37,691 nucleotides of DNA from Clostridia bacterium (lineage in GTDB: Bacteria > Bacillota > Clostridia > Oscillospirales > Butyricicoccaceae), in the NCBI GenBank assembly GCA_017396925.1, contig JAFQKM010000036.1, positions 1 through 37,691 of the forward strand. Direction: 5' to 3'. This document shows, in pieces, positions 14,639-22,383 of this stretch. Position numbers and translations under genes: made by a program. Within the stretch, counting starts at the first letter, position 1, and the number at the start of each line of letters is the position of its first letter. The notes beneath the pieces were generated by a model, which saw only the letters and a program-made list of their open reading frames with translations, made no database searches and was not told the DNA's origin.

Positions 14639-17446
14639 ATGTACGGTGAACATATATTTACCATTCAGGATGGTGTTCTGAAAAAATACAGTGGACCGGG
14701 CGGCGATCTGACTCTGCCCGGGCATATCCATACGATTGCCGATTCGGCCTTTGAGGGCTGCCGTACGCTGAAGGTTTTACACCTGCCGACAGGACTGCTT
14801 TCTATTGGGCGAGGAGCTTTTCGCAACTGCGCCGCTTTGCATACGGTAACCTTTGCAGACGGCCTGATATCGATCGGAGATAGTGCTTTTCAGGGCTGCG
14901 CCGGTCTGAAAGCGGTCGAGCTTCCCGACAGTGTATGCAATTTAGGCATAGAAGTCTTTCGTTACTGCCGTAATCTCAGCTGGATCATTCTGTCGGAAAG
15001 CCTCCGCGAGCTGCCGGCCGGCCTTTTCAGCAACTGTATGGCACTGGAAGAGACCACTCTTCCTGCCGGTATCCGAAAAATAGGACCACGTGTATTTGAA
15101 GAATGCCGAAAGCTTCACCGGTTGAATCTGTCCGAGCAGCTTCGTGAAATTGGCAGAAGTGCCTTTTCCGGCTGTATAGCCCTTACATCTGTATTATTGC
15201 CGGCCTGTATGCAGAAAATCGGCGTAAATGCATTTCAAAGCTGTGCCGGCTTGGCTGAAATCGGCATTCCGGGTCGCGTTCGGCGGATCAGCGAAGGGGC
15301 TTTTATGGGATGCGTACAGCTTTCGGCACTGTGTTTTAATGAAGGAACGATATCGATTGGCAGAAATGCCTTTGCCGGCTGCGGTAAACTGCGGAAGCTG
15401 GAACTGCCTGCGACCCTTGAAAAGGTATCGGCTGGGGCCTTTGCCGGCTGTTCCGATCTGGAACAGGTGATGATCCGGGGGGCTGCCGCTGCCATCAGTC
15501 CTTCGGCATTTGACCATAGTGAATCTCTTTGTCTGACTGCGCCCAATATTTCCTTTGCAAATCTTCGTGGTACCTGCCGAAAGGCGGCGCTGCGCGGCTT
15601 TGCGGCAGATTATGACAAAAAAGCAGCCGGATATACTGCAGAAGTTGCAGAAAGCTATCTGACATATATCAGACGATCGCGCAAAAGATTGTGGAAGGAT
15701 CGTGATATGCTTCGAATTCTGCTCGATCAGAAAATGATCGGCAGACAGGAGATCTTTGATTATACCGAAGAGGCATCCATGCTGGGAGATGCCGAGATCA
15801 GCGTTCAGCTGCTGGAATACCAGCACGCGCATTTTTCCATGGAGGACATTCTGGCCGAGACACAGCGTCGCCAGGAACAGGCATTCGACCGGATGCTTTT
15901 CGGCATGCCTTTGTCGGCAACCGAGATGAAAAAGATCTGGGATACCGAAAAGGCGGCCGATGGCAGCCTGATTCTCACCGGATACAGGGGAGAGGAAGAA
16001 GCTCTGTTTCTGCCCGAGAAAATCGGAAAGAAATCGGTTTCCGCTGTAAGGATGGGTGCGGGCTTTCAGGGTGCGGGCATTCAGACGATCGTGATTCCGG
16101 CCTGCATCACACAGGTGGCCTGCAATCCTTTTTTGGATGGAAGCACCCTTCAGGAGATTCTGACTGCCGAAGATCATCCGGTTTATCGATCTGCAGACGG
16201 AATGCTTTTCTCACAGGACGGAAAAATGCTGCTGCGATGTCCCAGAGGAATAGGCGGTGAAATCGTTCTGCCGTCTGAAACCGAGGAAATCGGCCCGGAA
16301 GCATTCAAGGATTGTGCCAACATCCAAAGCATCCGGCTTCCCGAGGGTATGCGCCGCATTGGTGCGGGTGCTTTTCGGGGATGTGCAGGCCTGAAAGAAA
16401 TGAACTTACCTGCGCAGCTCACAGAGATTCCGGCCGGACTGTTTCAGGGCTGCTCGGGCTTAGAGAAGGTTACATTGCCCGAAGGCTTGACCTCCATTGG
16501 GGTCGGTGCCTTTGGCCGATGCAGTGCTTTGCGGCAGATTGTTCTGCCGGAAGGCCTTACAGAACTGCAGCATGGTGCTTTTCTTGGCTGTGCGATGCTG
16601 GAAGAAATCACGGTGCCGAAAGGGGTAAAAACGCTGAGCGGTACCTTCGAAGGATGCAGTGCTCTTCGGCGCATTGTTCTGCCGGAGAAATTGGAAGATC
16701 TGGGAAGTTATACCTTTCAGAATTGCCGCACGCTGGAAAATGTAGCTGTTCCGGCGGATGTACAGCAGATCGGTATGATGACCTTTGCAGGCTGCCATAT
16801 GCTGCAGACGGTCGAGCTTGGAGAAGGTTTACGGGAGATTGGCCGTTCGGCCTTTGAGGACTGCCGCAATCTGCAGACGGTTCATTTACCCAAGCGTCTG
16901 ACCACCATTGGAGATGCGGCCTTTAAAGGCTGCGTGCGTCTGACCGATATGCAGGCTTCCGAACGATTAACCAGTATCGGCAGTTCGGTCTTTGAAGGGT
17001 GTGCATCTTTGCGCGATCTGCTGCTGTATGCAGGTATGCGTGAAATCGGTAATGCGGCCTTTAAAGGCTGTACCGGCCTGCAGAAATCGATCATACCAAA
17101 AGAAATGCGCATGATTGGTGAAAGTGCCTTTGAAGGCTGTACCGGTCTGGGTGAACTGACCATTCCCCGAAACATCGCCGTAGTTGGCCGCGCAGCCTTC
17201 CGCGGCTGCACGAGCCTGGAATCGGTCATCATCGAGTATGGTGTGAAAAAGCTCGATTGGAGCACCTTTGAAAATTGTGTGCGCCTGCGTTATATCGAAG
17301 TGCCGAGAACGGTCTGGTTTATCGGCGCCAGTGCATTTCGCGGCTGCCCGGAGATCGTTCTGCATGGCATTGCCGGCAGCTTTGCCGAAACCTTTGCCGG
17401 AATCCAGCAGGTGGCTTTTGTGCCTGATCTGCAGCAGAAAACATAA
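14639..17446 (+). CDS. Cytoplasmic BspA-type leucine-rich-repeat protein (LRR_5), 935 residues
   Basis: The protein is built of about 28 repeats of 22-24 residues with the BspA core xAFxGCxxLxxVxLPxxLxxIG. About 12 repeats run from residue 30 to 305, and about 16 from residue 555 to 920. Between them lies a non-repeat insert that begins as a helical segment (KAALRGFAADYDKKAAGYTA and on, to about residue 420) and continues with a partly degenerate LRR stretch. Unlike the classic surface BspA proteins there is no signal peptide, anchor or transmembrane segment, so it is probably intracellular. It is the last gene of the VWA-MoxR operon, which suggests it acts as a recognition scaffold or client for that ATPase pair. 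That is inference. The stop codon overlaps the following terminator. Confidence 0.85.
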   Translation: MYGEHIFTIQDGVLKKYSGPGGDLTLPGHIHTIADSAFEGCRTLKVLHLPTGLLSIGRGAFRNCAALHTVTFADGLISIGDSAFQGCAGLKAVELPDSVCNLGIEVFRYCRNLSWIILSESLRELPAGLFSNCMALEETTLPAGIRKIGPRVFEECRKLHRLNLSEQLREIGRSAFSGCIALTSVLLPACMQKIGVNAFQSCAGLAEIGIPGRVRRISEGAFMGCVQLSALCFNEGTISIGRNAFAGCGKLRKLELPATLEKVSAGAFAGCSDLEQVMIRGAAAAISPSAFDHSESLCLTAPNISFANLRGTCRKAALRGFAADYDKKAAGYTAEVAESYLTYIRRSRKRLWKDRDMLRILLDQKMIGRQEIFDYTEEASMLGDAEISVQLLEYQHAHFSMEDILAETQRRQEQAFDRMLFGMPLSATEMKKIWDTEKAADGSLILTGYRGEEEALFLPEKIGKKSVSAVRMGAGFQGAGIQTIVIPACITQVACNPFLDGSTLQEILTAEDHPVYRSADGMLFSQDGKMLLRCPRGIGGEIVLPSETEEIGPEAFKDCANIQSIRLPEGMRRIGAGAFRGCAGLKEMNLPAQLTEIPAGLFQGCSGLEKVTLPEGLTSIGVGAFGRCSALRQIVLPEGLTELQHGAFLGCAMLEEITVPKGVKTLSGTFEGCSALRRIVLPEKLEDLGSYTFQNCRTLENVAVPADVQQIGMMTFAGCHMLQTVELGEGLREIGRSAFEDCRNLQTVHLPKRLTTIGDAAFKGCVRLTDMQASERLTSIGSSVFEGCASLRDLLLYAGMREIGNAAFKGCTGLQKSIIPKEMRMIGESAFEGCTGLGELTIPRNIAVVGRAAFRGCTSLESVIIEYGVKKLDWSTFENCVRLRYIEVPRTVWFIGASAFRGCPEIVLHGIAGSFAETFAGIQQVAFVPDLQQKT

Positions 17447-17476
17447 AAAAAGGCCCTGTTCCGGTTGGAGCAGGGC
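17445..17476. terminator. Intrinsic terminator between the LRR gene and the deacetylase
   Basis: The stem GCCCTG/CAGGGC has a twelve-base loop. On the minus strand it is followed by seven T, a good terminator for the deacetylase gene. On the plus strand the tract TGTTTGTT is poorer but may still serve the LRR operon. Confidence 0.75.
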
Positions 17477-17483
17477 TGTTTGT

Positions 17484-18260
17484 TCAGGATGCATCCGAGG
17501 GGGCGCAGGGGATCTGCCGGCCGGTATGATCCAGTTCATAGTTTTCCCGATAGATCAGTTCTGAGATCGGTACGAAAGAATAGCCTTCCCGGATCAATCC
17601 CTCAATCACAGAAGGCAGTGCCTGCGGTGTATATTTAGCAGCGTTGTGAAACAGGACGATCGAGCCGGGCTGTACCTTTCCCAGTACGCGATCGATGATG
17701 TCCTGTGTACCGCTTTCTTTCCAGTCCAGACTGTCGACATCCCATTGGATGGGGTAATGGCCCATCGAGCGCAGCGTATTGATGACCTGATCGTTATAAT
17801 CGCCATAGGGCGGACGGAACAGGAAAGGACGCACACCGGTCACGGCTTCGATCTTATCGTCGCAGGCCGATACATTTTCGATGATCTGCTGTTCGGTCAG
17901 TTCGGTCATATGAGGATGGTTATCGGAATGATTATGTACTTCATGGCCGGCATCATGCAGGGCTTTGACCGACTCGGGGTATTTATCGACCCATTCGCCC
18001 ACAACGAAGAAGGTGGCACGGATACTATATTTGCCCAGAATGTCGATGAGCTGCTGGGTGTCTTCATTGCCCCAGGCGGCATCAAAGGAGAGGGAACAGA
18101 CCTTGCTGTCTTTTTCCACGCAGTAAATAGGCAGCTGACGTGTGGCGCTGGCCGTCAGAACAGCCTGGCCGCTTTGGGTAGTATAAAAAATGGCGACGGT
18201 CAGAATGAAGAGGACCGCCGACAGCAGCCATCGCCTGTGCTTGCTCCAGAAATCAATCAT
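17484..18260 (-). CDS. PdaB-like polysaccharide deacetylase, membrane-anchored
   Basis: The protein has 258 residues, with a short basic N-terminus and one membrane segment at about residues 9-28 (LLSAVLFILTVAIFYT), so the enzyme faces outward. The NodB domain shows the usual motifs: SFDAAWG (motif 1; the PdaB group also replaces the second Asp of FDDG), VHNHSDNHPHM (metal-binding His residues), RPPYGDYND, WDVDSLDW and IVLFHN. PdaB-type proteins are conserved in endospore formers and act on spore cortex peptidoglycan or related glycans. That makes this a hint that the organism descends from, or is, a spore former. GGAGGTATTCTT gives a strong ribosome site. It could alternatively act on vegetative wall glycan. 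Confidence 0.85.
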   Translation of the reverse strand: MIDFWSKHRRWLLSAVLFILTVAIFYTTQSGQAVLTASATRQLPIYCVEKDSKVCSLSFDAAWGNEDTQQLIDILGKYSIRATFFVVGEWVDKYPESVKALHDAGHEVHNHSDNHPHMTELTEQQIIENVSACDDKIEAVTGVRPFLFRPPYGDYNDQVINTLRSMGHYPIQWDVDSLDWKESGTQDIIDRVLGKVQPGSIVLFHNAAKYTPQALPSVIEGLIREGYSFVPISELIYRENYELDHTGRQIPCAPSDAS

Positions 18261-18562
18261 AAGAATACCTCCAAATAGCTTTGCTTTATAGATATGTTTC
18301 GAGCAAACAGAAAAGACTTATAGAAAAAGTTTTGGAAGAAAAGGGAAATACACAAAACTGTTTTGAGCAATCTGTACAGAAAACAGAAAAGTTTTCATCT
18401 AAAATACTAAAGTCCTACAGAGGTGTCTTTACACATTTTTGGTTGAGTATTGAAAAAAGTTGTGATAAAATATTATAAATATAAGTGCCGGCATATTTCG
18501 TATATGCTGCAGATCCCATATCAGACAATCAATTATTAATAAAAACAGGAGGACGAACTGTC
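18261..18562. other. Divergent intergenic region between deacetylase and guaB
   Basis: This AT-rich stretch of 302 bases holds the ribosome site of the deacetylase gene at its left end and the guaB promoter and leader at its right end. A 65-codon open frame (18281-18478) has no ribosome site, has biased low-complexity composition and overlaps the promoter, so I do not call it a gene. I see no riboswitch fold that I recognise. Confidence 0.6.
18443..18471 (+). promoter_or_regulatory. Predicted guaB promoter
   Basis: TTGAGT, 17 bases, TAAAAT is followed by a leader of about 85 bases ending in the AGGAGG of guaB. An overlapping TTGAAA/TATTAT pair with a 15-base spacer is a weaker alternative. 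Confidence 0.55.
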
Positions 18563-20062
18563 ATGGCCATTTTTATCAATGAACCTTCGCATACCTTTAA
18601 CGAGTATCTGCTGATCCCCGGTTATTCTTCCAGCGAACATATTCCTGCCAACGTCAAGCTCAACACCCCCCTTGTCAAGTACAAGAAGGGCGAGAAGCCT
18701 GCCATCGAGATGAAGATCCCCATGGTTTCGGCCATCATGCAGTCGGTCTCCGGCGATCGTCTGGCTGTAGCTCTGGCTCGCAGCGGCGGCGTTTCCTTCA
18801 TCTATGGCTCTCAGTCCATCGAAGATGAAGCTGCCATGGTCGCAAAGGTTAAGGCCTACAAGGCTGGTTTCGTCCCCAGCGATACAAATGTCTGCCCCGA
18901 GGCTACTCTGGCTGACGTTCTCAAGATCAAGAGAGAGACCGGCCATTCCACCATTGCTGTCACACATGACGGCTCGGCCAACGGCAAGCTGCTGGGTATG
19001 ATCACAAGCCGTGACTACCGTGTCAGCCGTATGGAGATGGACACAAAGGTCACCGAGTTTATGACTCCTCTGGACAAGCTGGTCGTCGCCAAGGAAGGCG
19101 TTACTCTGAGCGAAGCCAACAACATCATCTGGGATAACAAGCTGAATGCATTGCCCGTCATTTCCAACGAAGGCAATATGCTTTATTTCGTTTTCCGCAA
19201 GGACTATGAAGAGCACAAGGAAAACCCCAATGAACTGCTCGACGAGCACAAGCGTTATATCGTTGGTGCCGGCGTTAATACAAGAGACTACGAGAAGAGA
19301 ATCCCCGCTCTGCTGGAAGCCGGCGCCGATGTTCTGTGCATCGACTCCTCCGAAGGCTTCTCCGAGTGGCAGCAGAGAACCATCGCCTGGGTTCGTGAGA
19401 ACTACGGCGACACCGTAAAGATCGGTGCCGGTAATGTTGTTGACAAGGAAGGCTTCCTGTTCTTGGCCGAGTGCGGCGCTGACTTTATCAAGGTCGGTAT
19501 CGGCGGCGGTTCGATCTGTATCACACGCGAGACCAAGGGCATCGGCCGTGGTCAGGCTACTGCTCTGATCGAGGTCTGCCAGGCCAGAGACGAGTTTTTT
19601 GAAAAGACCGGTGTTTATATTCCTGTCTGTTCTGACGGCGGTATCGTTTTCGACCACCACATCACACTGGCTATGGCTATGGGCGCCGACTTTGTCATGC
19701 TGGGCAGATACTTTGCCCGTTTCGACGAGTCTCCCACAGAAAAGCTGATGATCAACGGCTCCTATGTCAAGGAGTACTGGGGCGAAGGTTCCAACAGAGC
19801 CCGCAACTGGATGCGTTACGACCTGGGCGGCGACAAGAAGCTCTCCTTCGAGGAAGGTGTCGACTCCTACGTTCCTTACGCAGGTCCTCTGAAGGACAAT
19901 GTCGAAAAGACACTGAGCAAGGTCAGATCGACCATGTGCAACTGCGGCGCACTGACTCTGCCCGAGCTGCGTGAGAAGGCCAAGCTGACTCTGGTCTCCT
20001 CCACATCGATCGTCGAGGGCGGCGCACACGACGTTGTTGTCAAGGCTTCCCGCGAGGTCTAA
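18563..20062 (+). CDS. guaB: IMP dehydrogenase
   Basis: The start is ATG 18563 (MAIFINEPSHTFNEYLL), set by AGGAGG eight bases upstream. A longer reading from 18485 would add 26 residues of non-family sequence. The 499-residue enzyme converts IMP to XMP with NAD+, the committed step to GTP. It has a TIM barrel interrupted by a CBS pair (about residues 105-215). The catalytic loop is GIGGGSICITRETKGIGRG, with nucleophile Cys319. The flap region DLGGDKKLSFEEGVDSYVPY and the end TLVSSTSIVEGGAHDVVVK are clear. From memory this is much closer to the Tritrichomonas foetus enzyme, where the catalytic Cys also has number 319, than to E. coli or Bacillus GuaB. Codon use is strongly biased, as expected for a highly expressed gene. 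It is monocistronic, with its own promoter and terminator; guaA is not nearby. Confidence 0.95.
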   Translation: MAIFINEPSHTFNEYLLIPGYSSSEHIPANVKLNTPLVKYKKGEKPAIEMKIPMVSAIMQSVSGDRLAVALARSGGVSFIYGSQSIEDEAAMVAKVKAYKAGFVPSDTNVCPEATLADVLKIKRETGHSTIAVTHDGSANGKLLGMITSRDYRVSRMEMDTKVTEFMTPLDKLVVAKEGVTLSEANNIIWDNKLNALPVISNEGNMLYFVFRKDYEEHKENPNELLDEHKRYIVGAGVNTRDYEKRIPALLEAGADVLCIDSSEGFSEWQQRTIAWVRENYGDTVKIGAGNVVDKEGFLFLAECGADFIKVGIGGGSICITRETKGIGRGQATALIEVCQARDEFFEKTGVYIPVCSDGGIVFDHHITLAMAMGADFVMLGRYFARFDESPTEKLMINGSYVKEYWGEGSNRARNWMRYDLGGDKKLSFEEGVDSYVPYAGPLKDNVEKTLSKVRSTMCNCGALTLPELREKAKLTLVSSTSIVEGGAHDVVVKASREV

Positions 20063-20094
20063 TTCGGATTTTAAACCAGGCATTGCCTGAAACC

Positions 20095-20124
20095 AAAGCC
20101 GCAGGGTTTTTCCTGCGGCTTTTT
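20095..20124 (+). terminator. Intrinsic terminator after guaB
   Basis: An eight-base GC-rich stem GCCGCAGG/CCTGCGGC with a six-base T-rich loop is followed by five T. It ends only 30 bases before the start of the DUF2284 gene. Confidence 0.92.
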
Positions 20125-20153
20125 ATATGCGATACAGAAAGCTGGAATATTCC

Positions 20154-20714
20154 ATGAAAGAGAAAACATTTGTCCGCGAGATGGATGGGTATACCGTATA
20201 TCGAATGGATGAGATCGTCTGTTTGGATGACTATTTGAAGGATTGTGTCGACGTGCCGAAGTTCGAGGCGCTTTGCCGCAGCTGCCCAAACTACGGTCAG
20301 CGATGGTCCTGCCCGCCTTTTGCTTTTGATCCGATGGAGATCTGGCAGAAATACAGCCGCCTTCATCTGGTAACACATATCTTTGAACCCGGGATAGGGC
20401 AGACGGTGCAGGGGATGCTGGAGGCCCATAGAATCGAAAAAGAAAAGATGCTCGAGCTGCTGATGGAGATGGAAGCAGAACAGGCAGGCAGTATGGCCCT
20501 GTGGGCCGGCACTTGTGATCTGTGCCCGGCCTGTGCCAAAGCAGAGGGAAAGCCATGCCGTATGCCGGATAAAATGCGGCATTCCATTGAAGCTCTTGGC
20601 GGCGACGTGGGAAAAACGGCCGAACTGTATTTTGGTTATCCGATCCTCTGGATCGAAGGGGATAAGGTCCCGGCCTATATGACGCTGATGGGCGGTATAC
20701 TTTACAATGAATGA
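20154..20714 (+). CDS. DUF2284 predicted metal-binding protein
   Basis: I choose ATG 20154 (MKEKTFVREMDGY); the earlier ATG at 20127 lies on the tail of the guaB terminator with no ribosome site. The protein of 186 residues carries the family's cysteine pattern: ALCRSCPNYGQRWSCPPF in the first half, then AGTCDLCPACAKAEGKPCRMPDKMRHSIEALG in the second. Seven to eight Cys residues in these groups suggest an Fe-S or other metal site. DUF2284 proteins are common in strict anaerobes and have no established function; corrinoid and redox roles have been guessed from neighbourhoods. The gene stands between two terminators without an obvious promoter, and its ribosome site is weak, so expression is probably low or depends on read-through from guaB. 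Confidence 0.8.
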   Translation: MKEKTFVREMDGYTVYRMDEIVCLDDYLKDCVDVPKFEALCRSCPNYGQRWSCPPFAFDPMEIWQKYSRLHLVTHIFEPGIGQTVQGMLEAHRIEKEKMLELLMEMEAEQAGSMALWAGTCDLCPACAKAEGKPCRMPDKMRHSIEALGGDVGKTAELYFGYPILWIEGDKVPAYMTLMGGILYNE

Positions 20715-20718
20715 TCAG

Positions 20719-20749
20719 AAAAGCGATGCTGAAGAAAGCATCGCTTTTT
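20719..20749 (+). terminator. Intrinsic terminator after the DUF2284 gene
   Basis: The stem AAAGCGATGC/GCATCGCTTT has an eight-base loop and a five-T run, immediately before the PadR promoter. Confidence 0.9.
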
Positions 20750-20752
20750 CTA

Positions 20753-20781
20753 TTGACAATTATATCGGGAGCCGATATAAT
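20753..20781 (+). promoter_or_regulatory. Consensus sigma-A promoter of the padR-DUF2812 operon
   Basis: An exact TTGACA, 17 bases, exact TATAAT. The spacer and the whole -10 box lie inside palindrome 1, which indicates direct repression by a bound regulator. Confidence 0.9.
20759..20781. promoter_or_regulatory. Operator palindrome 1 (probable PadR site)
   Basis: A perfect inverted repeat with ten-base arms around a GAG centre (ATTATATCGG / CCGATATAAT). It fills the promoter spacer and -10 box. The core TATATCGG-N3-CCGATATA is shared with palindrome 2. Confidence 0.85.
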
Positions 20782-20791
20782 GAAAGTACGA

Positions 20792-20810
20792 TATATCGGG
20801 TTCCGATATA
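20792..20810. promoter_or_regulatory. Operator palindrome 2 (probable PadR site)
   Basis: A perfect eight-base-arm repeat TATATCGG-GTT-CCGATATA just after the expected transcription start and directly before the AAGGAGG ribosome site. Its centre is 31 bases from that of palindrome 1, close to three helical turns, so both would be met on one DNA face. Confidence 0.85.
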
Positions 20811-20824
20811 AAGGAGGTCTATAT

Positions 20825-21142
20825 ATGAATGAGAATATTGTCCTGACCGAATCGACTTATTATATATTGCTTTCGCTTTATAGACCGCAGCATGGATATG
20901 GCATCATGCAGCAGGCCGATCAGCTGTCGGACGGACGTGTTCGGTTGGCGGCAGGCACGCTTTATGGCGCCTTGAATGCACTTTGCGAGAAGGGCTGGAT
21001 CGTACCGCTGCCCGTAGATAAAGAAAGTCGGAAAAAGGAATATAAGCTGACCGAGAAGGGACTGCAGGTTCTGAAAAATGAACTGGAACGTCTGCGTCAG
21101 CTGGTTAAGAATGGGGAAGAGATCCTGAAGGAGGAAAGGTAA
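20825..21142 (+). CDS. PadR family transcriptional regulator
   Basis: The start is ATG 20825 (MNENIVLTESTYYIL), after AAGGAGG. A reading from 20711 would run through the terminator, promoter and operators and is rejected. The protein of 105 residues is a winged-helix regulator of the short PadR type: STYYILLSLYRPQHGYGIMQQ, then the recognition region VRLAAGTLYGALNALCEKGWI, the wing KESRKKEYKLTEKG, and a C-terminal dimerisation helix. Short PadR proteins act as dimers and usually repress their own operon, often together with a small membrane protein. Two matching palindromes over its promoter indicate autorepression. The next gene (DUF2812) starts on the base after this stop codon. The inducing signal is unknown. 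Confidence 0.93.
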   Translation: MNENIVLTESTYYILLSLYRPQHGYGIMQQADQLSDGRVRLAAGTLYGALNALCEKGWIVPLPVDKESRKKEYKLTEKGLQVLKNELERLRQLVKNGEEILKEER

Positions 21143-21652
21143 ATGGAAGAACGCAAAGTTATTCGCAAATGGATCTGGGTCTGGGATTTTGAAAAGGAAG
21201 AGCGTTGGCTCAATGAAATGGCGCAGTCGGGTTGGGTATTGGATAAGATCGGTTATTGCCGCTTTGAGTTCAAGCGCTGTGAACCCGGTGAATATGTTGT
21301 TCGTTTGGAGCTGCATCCCGAAAACGACGGATATGTCGAGTTTATGCAGGAGACAGGCGCCGAGTATATCGGCAATATGCTGCAATGGAAGTATTTCCGC
21401 AAAAAAGCCGAGGAAGGCAGCTTTGATATTTTCTCCGATATCGATTCCCGCATCGGCCATCTGAACAAGATCGGCAAGATGCTTTCGGGTATTGGCACAG
21501 CCAATCTGGTCATTGGTCTGGCCAATTCCATCAATCCTGAAGTTCATATGGGATGGATCAATCTGCTGTGTGCCACCTTGCTGATGTATGGCCTTGGCCG
21601 TATTCATGGTAAAAAAGAAGCACTGGAAAAAGAGCGGCTTCTGCATGAATAA
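21143..21652 (+). CDS. DUF2812 domain membrane protein
   Basis: The protein has 169 residues. The N-terminal soluble part (about 1-105) has the family pattern RKWIWVWDFEKEERWLNEMAQSGWVL and GEYVVRLEL. Two hydrophobic segments follow, at about residues 112-130 (MLSGIGTANLVIGLANSI) and 137-152 (WINLLCATLLMYGLGRI). The gene abuts the PadR stop codon, with GGAGGAAAGG as ribosome site at the end of padR, so the two are coupled. PadR-DUF2812 pairs are common in Bacillota. The membrane protein is thought to sense or respond to envelope stress, but no biochemical role is established. Both genes should be controlled by the twin operators. A bidirectional terminator follows. Confidence 0.88.
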   Translation: MEERKVIRKWIWVWDFEKEERWLNEMAQSGWVLDKIGYCRFEFKRCEPGEYVVRLELHPENDGYVEFMQETGAEYIGNMLQWKYFRKKAEEGSFDIFSDIDSRIGHLNKIGKMLSGIGTANLVIGLANSINPEVHMGWINLLCATLLMYGLGRIHGKKEALEKERLLHE

Positions 21653-21655
21653 AAG

Positions 21656-21682
21656 AAAGCCCTCCCGCTCGGGAGGGCTTTT
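21656..21682. terminator. Bidirectional intrinsic terminator
   Basis: The stem AAAGCCCTCCC/GGGAGGGCTTT has a four-base loop. T-rich tracts follow on both strands. It separates the convergent DUF2812 and tyrosine phosphatase genes. Confidence 0.9.
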
Positions 21683-21690
21683 AACTTGGA

Positions 21691-22380
21691 TTATGTATTC
21701 TTCAGCTTCTTGAGAAGCACTTGGGTTTGATCTGCATCCATACCCATGGCCTGCAGATAGTCAGCCGGATCGGAATAGATGCGGGAAAATGAATCATAAA
21801 ACTCTTCGATATAGGAGATGTCTGCCTTGGTCAGGAAGTAGGGGAAGTCGGGATTGGATTTCAGCATCTTTCTGTAGGGCTCCAACACATAAGCCTGTGT
21901 GGCAATGTAGTCGGCAAGAATATCGGCTTTTTCCACACCGGCCATCCAGAGCAGCAGGGAGGCAACGACGGCCGTGCGGTCCTTGCCGGCTGTGCAGTGA
22001 AAAAGCACACCGCCCGGGGCAGCGGCAATGGTTTCCCATACAGGAGCAATGATCTCGGGTGTAGTTGCCAATCGGAGATAGGCAGGGGCCATTTCTTCCG
22101 AAGACATGGGAAGCACACCGTCGGCAAACATGGGACAGTTGTGGTAATCAAAGGCGGGCAGCAGGGAAAAGGGATCTTCGTGATGGGCGCATTCAAAAAT
22201 GTTGCGCAGATCGATAACCGTTGTGATTCTGTTGCTCAGCAGAAAATCGATGTCCTTTTCGGTCAGTTCTCTGGGCATACCGGAACGAAGGAATGTAAGA
22301 TGCTTTGTAAAACCTCCGGGGCAGGGATAACCGCCAAGATCACGGACGTTATTCGTATTGCCGAGGGGGATACGCTTCAT
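21691..22380 (-). CDS. Tyrosine-protein phosphatase (DSP-like, CX5R)
   Basis: The protein has 229 residues. The PTP signature H128-C129-TAGKD-R135-T is complete, preceded by the family's NVRDLGGYPC start, FLRSGMPRELTEKD and VIDLRNIFE. It belongs to the bacterial Y_phosphatase3 group, with length close to the family's usual 230-260. Members remove phosphate from phosphotyrosine, and some act on phosphoinositides or other phosphoesters. There is no signal peptide, so the enzyme is probably cytosolic. The gene follows the DUF1445 gene by three bases, so the two are co-transcribed and perhaps coupled. The biological link between the two is not evident. Confidence 0.9.
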   Translation of the reverse strand: MKRIPLGNTNNVRDLGGYPCPGGFTKHLTFLRSGMPRELTEKDIDFLLSNRITTVIDLRNIFECAHHEDPFSLLPAFDYHNCPMFADGVLPMSSEEMAPAYLRLATTPEIIAPVWETIAAAPGGVLFHCTAGKDRTAVVASLLLWMAGVEKADILADYIATQAYVLEPYRKMLKSNPDFPYFLTKADISYIEEFYDSFSRIYSDPADYLQAMGMDADQTQVLLKKLKNT

Positions 22381-22383
22381 GAT

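Noticed and set aside
18281..18478. A 65-codon open frame between the deacetylase gene and guaB
   Set aside because: It has no ribosome site, has Lys/Ser-rich low-complexity composition, and runs into the guaB promoter.
20711..20824. The upstream extension of the PadR reading frame
   Set aside because: It would translate through a terminator, the promoter and both operators. The ATG at 20825 has an AAGGAGG and matches the family start.
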